Below, in pieces: positions 40,467 through 50,064 of a stretch of 64,000 nucleotides of DNA. This stretch comes from Prorocentrum cordatum. Its lineage: Eukaryota > Sar > Dinophyceae > Prorocentrales > Prorocentraceae. The stretch spans positions 116,001 through 180,000 of the forward strand of contig CAUYUJ010019358.1 of assembly GCA_963575745.1 (NCBI GenBank), in the 5' to 3' direction. The notes under the pieces were generated by a model. That model did no database searches, had not been told where the DNA came from, and worked only from the letters and a program-made list of their open reading frames with translations. Every line of letters starts with the position of its first letter. Positions within the stretch are counted from its first letter, which is position 1. A program made the position numbers and the translations under genes.

Positions 40467-41517
40467 CAGCTACAGTGATCAGCGCACTTGGATCTGGAAC
40501 AATCTGGGTAGGTATGGCGAAGAGGTTCTCTGGTGGAGCTGCCTCCAACAATTCCACTTCCTGTTGAAATTCTGCATACCACACTTCCATAACATGCGAC
40601 TCAATCTCGACCTCTGATTCTTCGTAAATCGTAGAAAGCCGCCCATCATCATGTGGTGGTTCGGCTTCTGGAGCTTCTCTTGTGGTTTCCTCCGGTGCCG
40701 GTGTATCTGCCAATTCCTCAAACATTTGGACATGTCCTGATCAAAACCTGCTTGAGGTTTAGTGGACTTCAGACATTGAATCATTCTCGGATATGCTGAT
40801 CCAAGTATATCGTGTATATTCAGAGCAGCACCTTCTGTTTCATAATGATGGAATCCTGGATTCACGTCGTTGTCGTAGTGGACCAATGTGCAGCTGTCGG
40901 CATAAGTGGCTGGAGGCAGCTTATGAATACACTTAGCTAACCTGACTGAAACGACAGTCTCAATACGAAAGAATTCTCATAAGGCACTGTAGAGCTATGT
41001 GTACTTTGGGAGATAAACGGCTTGCAGTCGCCATCTGAAGCGCCCCTTTCTCGGTCGGCACATAGCCAGAGGTCAAAGCAGGTCTCCCCGCTGATTGGCT
41101 GGCTACGAATGTTACCACTGTGCGTAGTGCAGTGTTGTCGGAGCCATTCTCTCTGGCTATTAGTGCTTCAATGTATAATGAATGCCTTGCATCGCCGTGT
41201 TGTACTTGATCATCTCGACTGCCCACTCGGATGATGACCTGGCCCCTTTCGGGATCATTCTTTACAACTGGGAACGGGCCATTCCAGCCTCCCCAGTCAT
41301 CCTTCGTGGTCGTGGGGCGATGATAATCGACCAAGTCTCCTTCATCGTAATAGTGCTGACCAGTAATAATCGCTTCAGTGCGTAAGGTACGATTGGTCTT
41401 AGCTGCTGTGGCCTGTGTGATAGCTTCAATACATGCCCTGCGTATCGTCTGTTCACGAGAATGGCCCGACGTTTCCGTCGGCTGTTCGTGGTCTAAGACA
41501 GGTAGGTCAGGGAGCAT
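40420..41517 (-). pseudogene. Integrase C-terminal part and linker of element B
   Basis: The ORF at 40960-41517 (185 residues) has HYYDEGDLVDYHRPTTTKDD, WGGWNGPFPVVKNDP and GQVIIRVGSRDDQVQHGD, the G-D-L-V-D and GW-GP block that follows the integrase core in many dinoflagellate copia elements. The acidic linker ORFs at 40479-40886 and 40420-40725 follow in other frames and lead to the reverse transcriptase. Confidence 0.65.
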
Positions 41518-41529
41518 TGCTGGTCGCCG

Positions 41530-42206
41530 TCAAAACAGAGCGTTATATGGAGACACCTCGTTATAGAAAGTGAACGCGGTGGCGGCGAACAGAGCCTCGT
41601 GCAGTAGTCGGGCGAACACAAGAGATATATCTAGCCTATTGAGTTCAGCCTCCATGGCGTAAAGTAGATAGCGCAGGATGTCATTTCTGGCCTCGGTTGC
41701 TGTAGCGCGCTGTCCTCGCGCACGTATCCTAAGTTCAATGCCTTTTGCCTTGAGGACTGCTTTCGCAGCGTCGTTGTTAAGGGCACCCTCTCCATCAGAG
41801 TAAAGTACCTTTGCCGGTCCAAACTGCATCCAGCCAGGATGCTGGTCATAGTCTTGTCTGGTATCCCAATCCCAATAGCATTTCGTATACAGCTATCGAT
41901 GATATGGAAGATATGGTATCCTTGTTCGTAGAACATCAGATCACATACCACTTCCTCATTAAACTTACCAGGTAGTGCACTAGAGGGCAGAACAGTGTGC
42001 CCAGGCTTGTCCCAAGCTCTGCACTCTCGGCATGTGTCGCAGACACCTCTAATCAGGTTGAGTCTGACACTGTCCAGACCTATCTTGCTTAAGATGAGTC
42101 TCATCTTGGGCTCTTTCGCATGGAACCAACGCAAGTGTAATTTCCGCAACTTGCGTGTTACCGCGCTGGGGTCAAGGCTCCGTAATTTTTGTAAACTGAT
42201 TTGCAC
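41530..42206 (-). pseudogene. Integrase zinc region and core of element B
   Basis: The ORF at 41631-42206 (191 residues) holds an H-H-C-C zinc region: HLRWFHAKEPKMRLILSKIG, then VCDTCRECRAW. The core starts with EEVVCDLMFYEQGYHIFHII (first catalytic Asp) and IDSCIRNAIGIGIPDKT. A frameshift near 41830 leads to the ORF at 41530-41829, with PAKVLYSDGEGALNND (second Asp), ELRIRARGQRATATEARND (third position, Glu in T-E-A-R) and LHEALFAATAFTFYNEVSPY. Catalytic residues look kept, but the frame is split. Confidence 0.8.
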
Positions 42207-42645
42207 ATCGAACCGTGGACAGTCTGGTAGTCGCGGTGGTGCAGTAGGGTTCCCCGCTGGCGGTGGTGGAGGTGCTTTTCCACCTTTTTGTCGACCACGT
42301 CTGACTCTAACCTGTGGTAGTCGGAGCTGGCCATCCGAACTACCAGCTCCGCTCGAGGCAAGTTGCCCTGCAGCGAGTTCAGCAGCATGTCTTCCTACAG
42401 TGATGTAGGTCCGGCTCTGGAGCCGGGTCTCGATGCTCTCGGCCGCGCAAGTGGTGATACGGCTGGCGCCTCGGGCGGTGGCGCTGCTAACTCAGCAAAA
42501 GCTGGCGGCGCAGGTCCGGCTGCCGTTTCGGCGGGAGCCGGCTGTATCTATCCATGATTGTCCGGCAGTTTCCAAGGCTTGGCAAACTTGCATTTCCCAA
42601 GAGTTAGTGCGTGTCCAGGCTTGTTCTTCCCATCGTTCCTCTTGA

Positions 42646-42965
42646 GTCTTTCCTCTGAGGATCGGGGTAAGATGACAAAAGAATTAAGGTCTCACGTTCC
42701 CTCTGCTCAGTGGAAAAGGGTACGGGAAGAGGCATCGATAAGACAGTGGTTAACCGGTAAGGAATTGCACTCGGGATTAGTAAGGGAGGAGGCCGGCCGG
42801 CCGACGACCGACGACGATCGGCGGCCGAAGGCAAGCTCGCTCCTGTTTCTCCTTCGAGCACAAAAAGCTGCGGGCTGGTACCGCAGTAACAGCACAGACA
42901 GTGCACTGCAAGGCAGGCAGCGAGAGAAGCAATATTATGATGAGGCGGAGAGGAGCATATTTACT
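42646..42965 (-). repeat. 3' LTR of element A2
   Basis: About 320 bases, clearly homologous to the A1 LTRs: same ends (GAGGAGCATATTTACT and GTCTTTCCTCTGAG), same GGCCGGCCGG palindrome. It is more diverged and shorter than the A1 pair. The purine tract and downstream sequence are shared with A1. Confidence 0.85.
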
Positions 42966-43130
42966 CCCCCCGCGGCGGGCCTCGCAGGGCCCATCCAGCC
43001 ACAGCACCCCCAGCCTGTACATATGTACAACCACCGGAGCCAACCGCAAACATCTTTTACAGCTCAACGGTGGCTGCCAGGGGGCTGAGGGCCGAAGAGG
43101 CCCGACGACTCCCACCATTAGATGAAATAA

Positions 43131-43257
43131 CTCTCTCCGCCGATTCGACTTTGTCGATCGGTGAAGCTCTCTCGGCCGATGCGACTTTGTCGATCGGTTA
43201 AATTCTCTCGACCGATGCGACTTTGTCGCTCGGTTTTGCCTGCAGCGGCTGGGTCGC
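43131..43257. repeat. 36-bp tandem repeat carrying TNN-loop hairpins, element A2
   Basis: Three copies of a unit CTCTC-CCGAT-hairpin-TCGGT. The hairpins are TCGAC-TTT-GTCGA (43145-43157), CGAC-TTT-GTCG (43182-43192) and GCGAC-TTT-GTCGC (43217-43229). A fourth, GCGGC-TGG-GTCGC with one G-T pair, lies at 43245-43257. Confidence 0.8.
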
Positions 43258-43268
43258 GCGGGCCTGGC

Positions 43269-43829
43269 CTAACTCAGTCCGCCCCAAGGATCGCCCCTCG
43301 ATGGCGGAGTGGGAGGACTCGGACGTGAAGACGATGAGCCTCCCTGTCGACCTCCATACTCACGGGGCGAGCGGGATCTGTATCCCTTGCCACGGCCAGC
43401 GTGATGCGCTGTTCTTTTGTGATTGCATTTGTTATTGGACTCTTTCCCCTTCGTCGGGAAGTAGTTGTCATACTCTGTCAGAGACAGTGTATGCCACGTT
43501 CGGGGCCACCAGACATTGTCGGTCATCCAGTAAATGCGGTCGCGATGAACGTAGTATCCATCTTGGACGTCATTTGTGTAGTGCGGGTAGTGGATCATCG
43601 GGTCGTAGCCTGCAGCGCCGCGGCCGACATCCATAGCACCATCGCGCGCGCGCGGGGGCCTCGACCAATCCCGTGTGTCAACCGACGAATACCATGAGTA
43701 CTCTTCACCTGCCGAAGCGGCTGGGCCGCTGGCAGAATACGGAGATTCGGTGACTTCGTCGCGAGCCCGATCGTCTTGGACGGCAGGTCCACGAGGTGGA
43801 GGTGGCAGAATCGGCCTTGCTTTTGCCAA
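43269..43829 (-). CDS. C-terminal basic tail of the A2 module
   Basis: ORF of 186 residues, homologous to 9044-9706. It has EEYSWYSSVDTRDWSRPPRA, RDGAMDVGRGAAGYDP, HAGRGKGYRSRSPRE and a Ser/Pro-rich end. It starts in a frame different from the ORF upstream (43595-44893), which overlaps it. The hairpin at 43717-43730 codes for SGPAAS. Function unknown. Confidence 0.55.
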   Translation of the reverse strand: MAKARPILPPPPRGPAVQDDRARDEVTESPYSASGPAASAGEEYSWYSSVDTRDWSRPPRARDGAMDVGRGAAGYDPMIHYPHYTNDVQDGYYVHRDRIYWMTDNVWWPRTWHTLSLTEYDNYFPTKGKESNNKCNHKRTAHHAGRGKGYRSRSPREYGGRQGGSSSSRPSPPTPPSRGDPWGGLS

Positions 43830-44893
43830 ATCACCTGGTCGTGTCGGCCCCTCGAGATCGGCTTGGCCGTCGGGGGGCCCAGCGGCGCCTCCGCTTTCGC
43901 TAATTTTAGTCTCTCGATCTCAAATGAATCTGTAAAAATCTCTCGTGCAGCGGTAGCAACCGGAGGGCCAAATCTTCCGCATGCAATGCGAAAGGGGCCT
44001 TCGTCTCTATCTTGAAGCTCCACTTCGTCGTCTTCGCACTTATCTAGAAGCCAATAAATGCCCCCCTGCAGCTTCGCACCCTGACGGCGGATGTCTGCGC
44101 GGACCTGTCTACCCAAATTACGGGCCCATTCCTCAATGACATCATCCGTGTGAACCGCAGTGCGAATGCGACAGTCAAGGGCGTATGCGTCTTCTTGTCG
44201 CTTTTCATGAGCGGGGTCTGAGCTCCCGCGCGGGGCAAGAGCGGTACTCCCAGGGTGCGCAATATAATGCCCTTCGGTAATAAGGCTACTAGTGATTTCA
44301 CGAATGATAGCGATCACGCGCATTGTGCAGAGACCCAATTGCATCTCCGAAACTGGAACTTTCCAGTTGTCATTAATGACGTCCCGCACGATATCCGGGA
44401 TTTCACGCGTTACTTCACCCGACAGTCGCAACCTATTGGGGTCACTTGTCCCCGGGCGGACACTGTTGTATTCCATGACATACTGTGCCGCCACTGCCTT
44501 GGCCTCGAGCTGGGTCAATGTGATGTTCAACGAAGTGTCTTCGCAATGTGAATATCCATACCCACTAGGTTGATCGAGATCAATCGTCCCATTAATCATC
44601 AGCTCGGCCTTGGACCCGCTGACTGCGGTGAAGTCAAGCGTCACTTGTAAATTCTCCTCACCTGCCGACTCGGTTGAACCGGCGGCAGATTGGACTAGTC
44701 CTGAAATCAAACGGTGGTCAGAACATAAGAAAACACGCCTGGTAACAGACCTTGAACCACGACGGGGCCGTGCCACAAAATTATCTGCCCAGGCAACCGG
44801 TGGATGTCCACGAGGGCTGTGCCCTGTGGTGTACATAGCGTTGTCCTGTTCGACGGGCAGCCACGGTGCTGCCCCAGCCCTCGCGTTTTCCAA
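43595..44893 (-). CDS. LQVTLDF / DPNRLRLSGE ORF of the A2 module
   Basis: ORF of 432 residues, homologous to the second half of the 525-residue A1 ORF. Shared parts: LQVTLDFTAVSGSKAELMIN, GTIDLDQPSGYGYSHCEDTS, DPNRLRLSGEVTREIPDIVR and QLGLCTMRVIAIIREI. It extends beyond the A1 ORF with DCRIRTAVHTDDVIEEWARN, LGRQVRADIRRQGAKLQGGI and FTDSFEIERLKLAKAEAPLG. These residues are also visible in A1 in another frame, so A2 shows how the A1 parts once joined. No known fold recognised. Confidence 0.6.
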   Translation of the reverse strand: MENARAGAAPWLPVEQDNAMYTTGHSPRGHPPVAWADNFVARPRRGSRSVTRRVFLCSDHRLISGLVQSAAGSTESAGEENLQVTLDFTAVSGSKAELMINGTIDLDQPSGYGYSHCEDTSLNITLTQLEAKAVAAQYVMEYNSVRPGTSDPNRLRLSGEVTREIPDIVRDVINDNWKVPVSEMQLGLCTMRVIAIIREITSSLITEGHYIAHPGSTALAPRGSSDPAHEKRQEDAYALDCRIRTAVHTDDVIEEWARNLGRQVRADIRRQGAKLQGGIYWLLDKCEDDEVELQDRDEGPFRIACGRFGPPVATAAREIFTDSFEIERLKLAKAEAPLGPPTAKPISRGRHDQVIWQKQGRFCHLHLVDLPSKTIGLATKSPNLRILPAAQPLRQVKSTHGIRRLTHGIGRGPRARAMVLWMSAAALQATTR

Positions 44894-45560
44894 TGTCTGC
44901 AGCGTTGGTACAAAGATTCCCTGACTGGTTCATGAAGTGCGTCGGGTGCTTCTGGCCACTCAAAGGCGGCCGGAGCAGGGCAAGACATTGGCCACGCATA
45001 CTGGTCAATGTCCGTTGCCCAAAGTCTGCGATCGGAGGGGCTCTTGTCCTGTGTCTCGCAGCCAAGTGTGCGAGCCACTTAATGAATCGCCTCTTCAAGG
45101 GCTCAAGGTACTGAAAGAAAGGACCGCGACGCGCCGGCGGCTGGGCCGCGGCGTGGTCTGGAATCCAGGCAGAATAACTACCTGTCCGGCTGTTTCCGAA
45201 GTTTTGACCTGAAGCAGCCAAGCGTAAATATTGATTACCGGTTGCCGACTTGCGCTCCTGCTGCAGATTGATGCTGATGTTGTATATTACATCCGCAAAG
45301 GCTCTCCGTTGTCGCTTTACCCGCGCTCCAGTCCAGCAGGCGCTGTCATTAGGGAACTCGCGGGGTCTATCAACATGCAACGAAATGCCGCGTTCCTCAA
45401 GGGATTTCGGAATAACTTTATTTTTCCATGTCTGGAGCAAGTAGTCGTGAGTAACTCTGTGTTTATAATTGATCGGATTGCTGCAGGAGGGGCAATGTCC
45501 AAAGCCAGTCCTTACCCAGTGATAGTTAGCACACAGGAACCGACCGTCGTCCCTCCATGG
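44781..45560 (-). pseudogene. Finger region of the A2 module
   Basis: The ORF at 44781-45440 (219 residues) matches A1 (RQRRAFADVIYNISINLQQE, FGNSRTGSYSAWIPDHAAAQ, ARRGPFFQYLEPLKRRFIKW). Upstream, in the frame read across 45440-45560, lies FHWVRTG-type YHWVRTGFGHCPSC followed by H-R-V-T-H-D-Y, the conserved C-x2-C-x7-H-x3-H finger. A frameshift near 44950 leads to the next ORF. Confidence 0.55.
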
Positions 45561-45878
45561 GACAGACTGAATGAATGCTTGCGCCTAGGGTAACAATTGA
45601 GGCGCGTGGTCTGGGATCAAAGACAACGTCTCGTCCGTGCGAATCCAACCGAGCATTGAGTTGTTATCAAAGTCTACCTCGTACGATGCCCACTCGTGGT
45701 TGAAAACGATGGACCAAAAGATCTGCTTTTCTCTAGGATCCTGCGAGTCTCAAATTCTAACAAGGCGGACGGCTTTGTCAATGTCAGTGAACTTCGGCAC
45801 TTCACGGGACACAAGAGTCCCATCCTGGCAAATCCTGCACGCAAAGCGGGTGAGAACCCGGCCGTTGAAAACAAGCAT

Positions 45879-46711
45879 TCACGGCCAGGAATCCCTGTGA
45901 TTCGGAAGCTGATCCCACAGACGGACTGTGTCCTCTGCGGGCCATGCTCCGCCCGATAGCGGCTCTCCTGGTTGCGCAACATTGCCCATGGCCGCAAAAT
46001 CCCTTGCGGAGACAGTCTCGCCATATCTCCGTTGGCTGAGCCACGAAGGAAGGTGATCTTCCTCTCGCATGATCGGATGCTTCTTGGTCGGGAGAAGCCT
46101 CAGCAAGTCGCAATCTGCTTCGAGACAAAGTCCGGGGTCTCTTTTTGGGAACTGGACTTCTCCGACTGTTGACTCCAGCAGTGTCTGCGTGTCGGTGATA
46201 TGGAGAAGAGGCCCGTGACTCCTGGCTTGGCCAGGGTCATATGGGACATACATTCTCTCAATTGAAGCAACTAAAGTGGAGTGTCCCTGGCACGCTCGAT
46301 AGCAAACAGGAATAGGAGTTGCATTCCTTTCCTTCACTTGAGGGGGCCACGCCGTGTAGTTTTGCCATATGGTGTGAATGTTCGTTCCCTCGATGCTGTC
46401 ACTGTCAGCAGGGTGCACCCCGAGGACCTCCACGGCTCCCGGCTGCAACGCGGCTAGGCCGTGTGCAGCAAGGGCACATGTCTGATAGCGGAATCCGTCC
46501 TCGGCGATCTTCTCCACAAAAGTCACTAAAGTAAACCCAGCCCCCATGAGGACCTCGCGTGATCAGAGCAATGCCTCGCGAGATACGCTTCACAGTTACC
46601 GATGTGCAGAGCGAACTCGTTTACTCGGTAACTGTGAGGTCCCCAACAGTCCGCACTGCCTAGGGCAGCTGGATTACTAGGGCCATCGACCCCAACAACT
46701 AACGGTTTCAA
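45879..46711 (-). pseudogene. YLARHCSD and CYRACQGHST regions of the A2 module
   Basis: The short ORF at 46526-46711 has NPAALGSADCWGPHSYRVNE and AYLARHCSDHARSSWG. It overlaps the 222-residue ORF at 45879-46547 in another frame, which carries AEDGFRYQTCALAAHGLAAL, CYRACQGHSTLVASIERMYV and PYDPGQARSHGPLLHITD. The A1 counterpart is 12094-13032. A single frameshift appears to separate them. Function unknown. Confidence 0.55.
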
Positions 46712-47412
46712 ACACTTAAAGGAAAAGGAGTAAATCCTTCCGGAATATCATCTGAGTAGAACTCAGCACAGAGAAATTCTCGCGCCTGGTCAAACGTACC
46801 CCCTTCCCTGTTGAGATTGCTCAATAGCGCAAATGTTGGGTCTTCAACGAATTCTGCAACATATCTGAGCGTATTATCCCTCTGATTGCGCATAGCCTCA
46901 ACATGTGGAGGAACAGGACCAGTCATATGGGCCTCTCGAACCTCCTGCCTCATAGCAGGAGGTACGCGATGAATAACTCGAAGGCGTTCGTTCTGCGAAA
47001 TATAAAGCTCGTTGCCTTTCAAATGGTTCGCGTGCCCAACATAGGTTTCCTGGTCATCCTCTCGGGACAGAACGTTCGTCGGTTGACGCTGCCGTTTATC
47101 CGGAGCAGGTGGCAAGCTTTCTCTGCGGAAGAAGTTCACAAAGGCCGGGCCGGATCGGTAGTGCTCTTCCTCGGTGTTAATGAGCTCGAGATCCGCTGGA
47201 TACGGAAATTCATCGACTTGGGCGAAATCGGTGTCGGCCTCAAAAGATCCCGGAGTGCCTTGGGCATCCGGGTTATGCTCCGTGGACGGGGGCTCTGCGA
47301 CCTGTTGTCCGCTTAAAGCGGCATCTGAAGGTGGCACCTGAGCAGCGGGCGCATTCTCCTCGTCGGACGATTCTGGCTTAGTAGGCGAAGAACCTGTATT
47401 CGTCTCCAGCAC
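46708..47412 (-). CDS. EEHYRSGPA ORF of the A2 module
   Basis: ORF of 234 residues. Acidic N-terminal part, then EEHYRSGPAFVNFFRRE, GHANHLKGNELYISQNERLR, GPVPPHVEAMRNQRDNTLRY and YSDDIPEGFTP, all shared with A1 (12619-13351). The frame is lost near 46725 at an AGGAAAAGGAG stretch. It overlaps the end of the ORF at 47378-49594 by 35 bases. Confidence 0.55.
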   Translation of the reverse strand: MLETNTGSSPTKPESSDEENAPAAQVPPSDAALSGQQVAEPPSTEHNPDAQGTPGSFEADTDFAQVDEFPYPADLELINTEEEHYRSGPAFVNFFRRESLPPAPDKRQRQPTNVLSREDDQETYVGHANHLKGNELYISQNERLRVIHRVPPAMRQEVREAHMTGPVPPHVEAMRNQRDNTLRYVAEFVEDPTFALLSNLNREGGTFDQAREFLCAEFYSDDIPEGFTPFPLSV

Positions 47413-49594
47413 GAGGCGGTGATTGCTCGCTCTGATTGGCGATCATAGGAGTGGAAACAAAACTAGGCACTAGCTTGCGGATCTGCTCAACGACATCATA
47501 CGAGTAATTTCCCGGGTCATGTTTACCTTTTTCGCTGACCTTCAAGTAGAGCCTCTTTGCTGTCTCAATAGATGTTGCAACTTCATCTATCAATTCATCG
47601 GGGTACTCGGTCCCTTGCGGCCAGTTGGCTGCAGTTCGACGCCACCAGTAAAATAATTCTTTTTCTTTTCTCAGAGCTTCACGTGCTCTCTTGCCCGAGA
47701 ATTGTATCTTAGAGATTTCTTCGAGAGTCCTGAGAATAACAGCTCCCTCGTCGGACCCTATTGGCTCAGGCGACTCCTCTGATGATGGGTCTCCGTCCGT
47801 CTGCGCCGGAGGAGTCGCCTTAGGGGCATCAGGCCCCCCACCGCCTCCGTGGCCAGAAGCGCCCGCATCCTCGGCGACCTCGGCTTTCGTCTCGACTGCT
47901 TTTGCTCCTGCGGCAGAGCTATCTGCCTGTGCAATCTGATCCGTCCCAGCGCTGCCTTGGGCACGCTGGGAAGGTCTCGGTTCTCTCACCCACCTAGGTG
48001 CAGACTTAGTTTTTTGACAGTCCAAGAACGGATTGCCATCTGCTTGAAGAGTGGCCAGCTCAGCAGCGCATCGTCTAAGAAGAGCAAAAACGGTCTGCCA
48101 AACCCCGTCGCACTGGGGCATTATCCGCGAAATGCCTGCTGAGGAGTCGCGCAATGGCCTGCTGCAGAGCTGGCGAACTGGCGTGCAGCCATCGCAGCCT
48201 CCACAGGCATGCAAGCGTGACTTAGTCGGGGGCTCTGCCTTATGGTGGTCTTGAGCAGTTTGTAAGGGACGATTAGCAGTCCACCTGGCGAGATTAGTCA
48301 CGGCAGCGGGGGGCTCGCGAAGGCTCGGCTCCCAAGCTTTAGACGGGTCGCCCGCTGTCCCCGCGCCTTCCGGCTTGGCCGGCGGCTGCGCCACTGAGGG
48401 CGCGGAAAGATTATCAGCTCCACTGTCGAAGCGAGCCACCTTAGCCGGTGGAGGTTTCGGCAATTGCATCTCGGGACTGTGGCGAGGTGGAAGCGGGGGC
48501 TTCATGGGCGCATCCGACTTCACCAAGGGTGAGTCCTTAGACGATGCAATATTCGCCTTCGTTGCCGGCGGCGGCGTCATCGTACTGAGCGGCGGCGGAG
48601 CTTTCTTTGAGACGTCTGTCTTTGGCCCATCAGCTGGCGGCCCCTCCTTCGGAAGAGGAGGGGGCGTCGGCACTTTCGGAAGTGCGTCAATCTTAGGGAA
48701 TGGAGGCCAAGCCTCCGCCGCGGCTTTGCCGGGCGGAGGCTTGGACGCCCTCCCTGCGCGAGACGCGGGCTGCCCCAAATGCGGGAAGTTCTCAGTGTCA
48801 AGCGAAACGGGTGTGCCGGACGGCTTGGCCGCCGGCGCCTGCTGTTGCATGCCCATCGATGATTTAGCTCTGTCAGTTTCATCCTTGTTACTTTGGACGA
48901 GCTTCTTGGATTCATCCGAAGCCGCATCTCTACGCAGCGGATGAATTTTGGTTAGCTTGACTCCCTTCTGCTGGAGCCACGGCCAAATGTCATCAAAAGT
49001 ATCGTCGTCGAAGTATGGACTCAGGTCTTTCTGCCATTTAATTGGTTCCAAATTCGGAACCCATTCTTTCTGTGCCTCCCGGACTTGGTCCGCGGCAGCC
49101 GTTCTTTCATCGTCGCGATACCGTTCAACCCCGAAGTCTTGCTCCAAGCACCAGGCATTTTGTCCGGCGACATGTTGCAAGAAGGCATAAGCGTCCGCGA
49201 CGTGAAGTGCTGCTGGGGTCCACTGATATAGCCGAACCTCATGCAACACATCACCCATCGGGTCGCTAACGTACTGATCTGGCTTTCCCCCGATGACGGC
49301 TGGCCGTTTCGCAAAGAAAACAATATCCGCAGTAACCCAGATACCGTCTCCGAAGGTCTCCTCTGCGACAGAATGCACTGCGTGGGTCTGGGGATTGTCA
49401 GTGCATGGAAAAGAATACACTCCAATCTTGTTATGCTTGACATTGCCTCCGTATTTCGGATGAGATGGAAGCAGCTGATGGCCCTCCAAAATCGCATGGA
49501 GTGCGGTCACAGACGTACCATGAGACTGTCTAGTCCAGCCCGCGGATTGGTCTTGGACCTCCGCAAGCTTTTCGTCTGTAACGTAGAAAGGCAA
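47378..49594 (-). CDS. HGTS-domain ORF of the A2 module (738 residues)
   Basis: Longest uninterrupted version of the module ORF. Residues 25-88 (49331-49522) hold HGTSVTALHAILEGHQLLPS and FGDGIWVTAD, the possible ADP-ribosyltransferase-like region. Then WVPNLEPIKWQKD, a Pro-rich linker, KPPPAKVARFDSGADNL, KAWEPSLREPPAAV and a helical end (LRTLEEISKIQFSGKRAREA). Compared with A1 it has no stop in the Pro-rich part and carries an extra 72-residue, Cys-rich piece (48011-48226). The first conserved part of the domain (DWLYHVPYQ to KADRSRA) lies upstream in another frame at 49507-50064. Confidence 0.6.
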   Translation of the reverse strand: MPFYVTDEKLAEVQDQSAGWTRQSHGTSVTALHAILEGHQLLPSHPKYGGNVKHNKIGVYSFPCTDNPQTHAVHSVAEETFGDGIWVTADIVFFAKRPAVIGGKPDQYVSDPMGDVLHEVRLYQWTPAALHVADAYAFLQHVAGQNAWCLEQDFGVERYRDDERTAAADQVREAQKEWVPNLEPIKWQKDLSPYFDDDTFDDIWPWLQQKGVKLTKIHPLRRDAASDESKKLVQSNKDETDRAKSSMGMQQQAPAAKPSGTPVSLDTENFPHLGQPASRAGRASKPPPGKAAAEAWPPFPKIDALPKVPTPPPLPKEGPPADGPKTDVSKKAPPPLSTMTPPPATKANIASSKDSPLVKSDAPMKPPLPPRHSPEMQLPKPPPAKVARFDSGADNLSAPSVAQPPAKPEGAGTAGDPSKAWEPSLREPPAAVTNLARWTANRPLQTAQDHHKAEPPTKSRLHACGGCDGCTPVRQLCSRPLRDSSAGISRIMPQCDGVWQTVFALLRRCAAELATLQADGNPFLDCQKTKSAPRWVREPRPSQRAQGSAGTDQIAQADSSAAGAKAVETKAEVAEDAGASGHGGGGGPDAPKATPPAQTDGDPSSEESPEPIGSDEGAVILRTLEEISKIQFSGKRAREALRKEKELFYWWRRTAANWPQGTEYPDELIDEVATSIETAKRLYLKVSEKGKHDPGNYSYDVVEQIRKLVPSFVSTPMIANQSEQSPPRAGDEYRFFAY
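48011..48226. other. In-frame 216-bp insertion flanked by an 8-bp direct repeat
   Basis: GACTTAGT occurs at 48003-48010 and at 48219-48226. In A1 the same site (about 14295-14310) has only one related copy, GCCTTGGT, and no insert. The inserted unit of 216 bases is 72 codons, so the ORF stays open. The added residues include several Cys (CGGCDGC, QLCSR, QCDGVW, RRCAAEL). The 8-bp duplication looks like a target-site duplication of a transposon or introner, but no terminal inverted repeat is evident. Confidence 0.6.
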
Positions 49595-50064
49595 AGTAAG
49601 TTGGACGCAATGATTGAGTCCCGCTCGGTGGACCTCGTGGATATATTTGCCCAGTCCAGACGATCAGCAACAATAGCTGTTGGGTCTGCCCGCGACCGGT
49701 CGGCCTTCATCCTAAAGAAACGTGCCCACTTAGGAACGACATAACTTGGTTCCAAGACTGGGGTCTTCGTGGATTTTTGCAGCATCTGAAAAGCCAACCA
49801 CGCTTCTCCTTTTGTGGTTCTCTGAATCATCTTGCACTCTGCGCTGCGGGGCGGTTCTTTCCCTTGATCAACCAATGCGACACGGCCTTCCTCCCCCGGA
49901 TACTCATTATTGCGCATCATGCCTCTGCGGAGCTCACCGCTCGCTATCGTGAATGGTCGGAGGAAATCATGATCAACGGGATTTTGGCCGGGCGCACTTC
50001 TGTGGGGCAACTTTTTCGTTGCTTGGTATGGCACATGGTAAAGCCAATCCTGTTCCCAATTCAT
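49507..50064 (-). CDS. N-terminal part of the A2 HGTS domain, different frame
   Basis: ORF of 185 residues matching residues 135-285 of the A1 ORF: QDWLYHVPYQATKKLPHRSA, ASGELRRGMM-NNEYPGEEG, KGEAWLAFQMLQKSTKTP, EPSYVVPKWARFFRMKADRS. A frameshift near 49600 separates it from the HGTS motif, which follows in the next ORF. Confidence 0.6.
   Translation of the reverse strand: MNWEQDWLYHVPYQATKKLPHRSAPGQNPVDHDFLRPFTIASGELRRGMMRNNEYPGEEGRVALVDQGKEPPRSAECKMIQRTTKGEAWLAFQMLQKSTKTPVLEPSYVVPKWARFFRMKADRSRADPTAIVADRLDWANISTRSTERDSIIASNLLCLSTLQTKSLRRSKTNPRAGLDSLMVRL

Larger units (their letters stand above)
38085..42640 (-). mobile_element. Element B: partial Ty1/copia retrotransposon
   Basis: In minus-strand order: integrase (42206-40960), linker, reverse transcriptase (40466 to about 39400), RNase H (39395-38494) and an LTR-like 3' end. 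The order integrase before reverse transcriptase marks it as copia type. It is distinct in sequence from family A. The 5' part (Gag, protease, 5' LTR) is missing; the A2 element begins at 42646, so A2 probably inserted into element B or the two were joined by a deletion. Confidence 0.85.
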
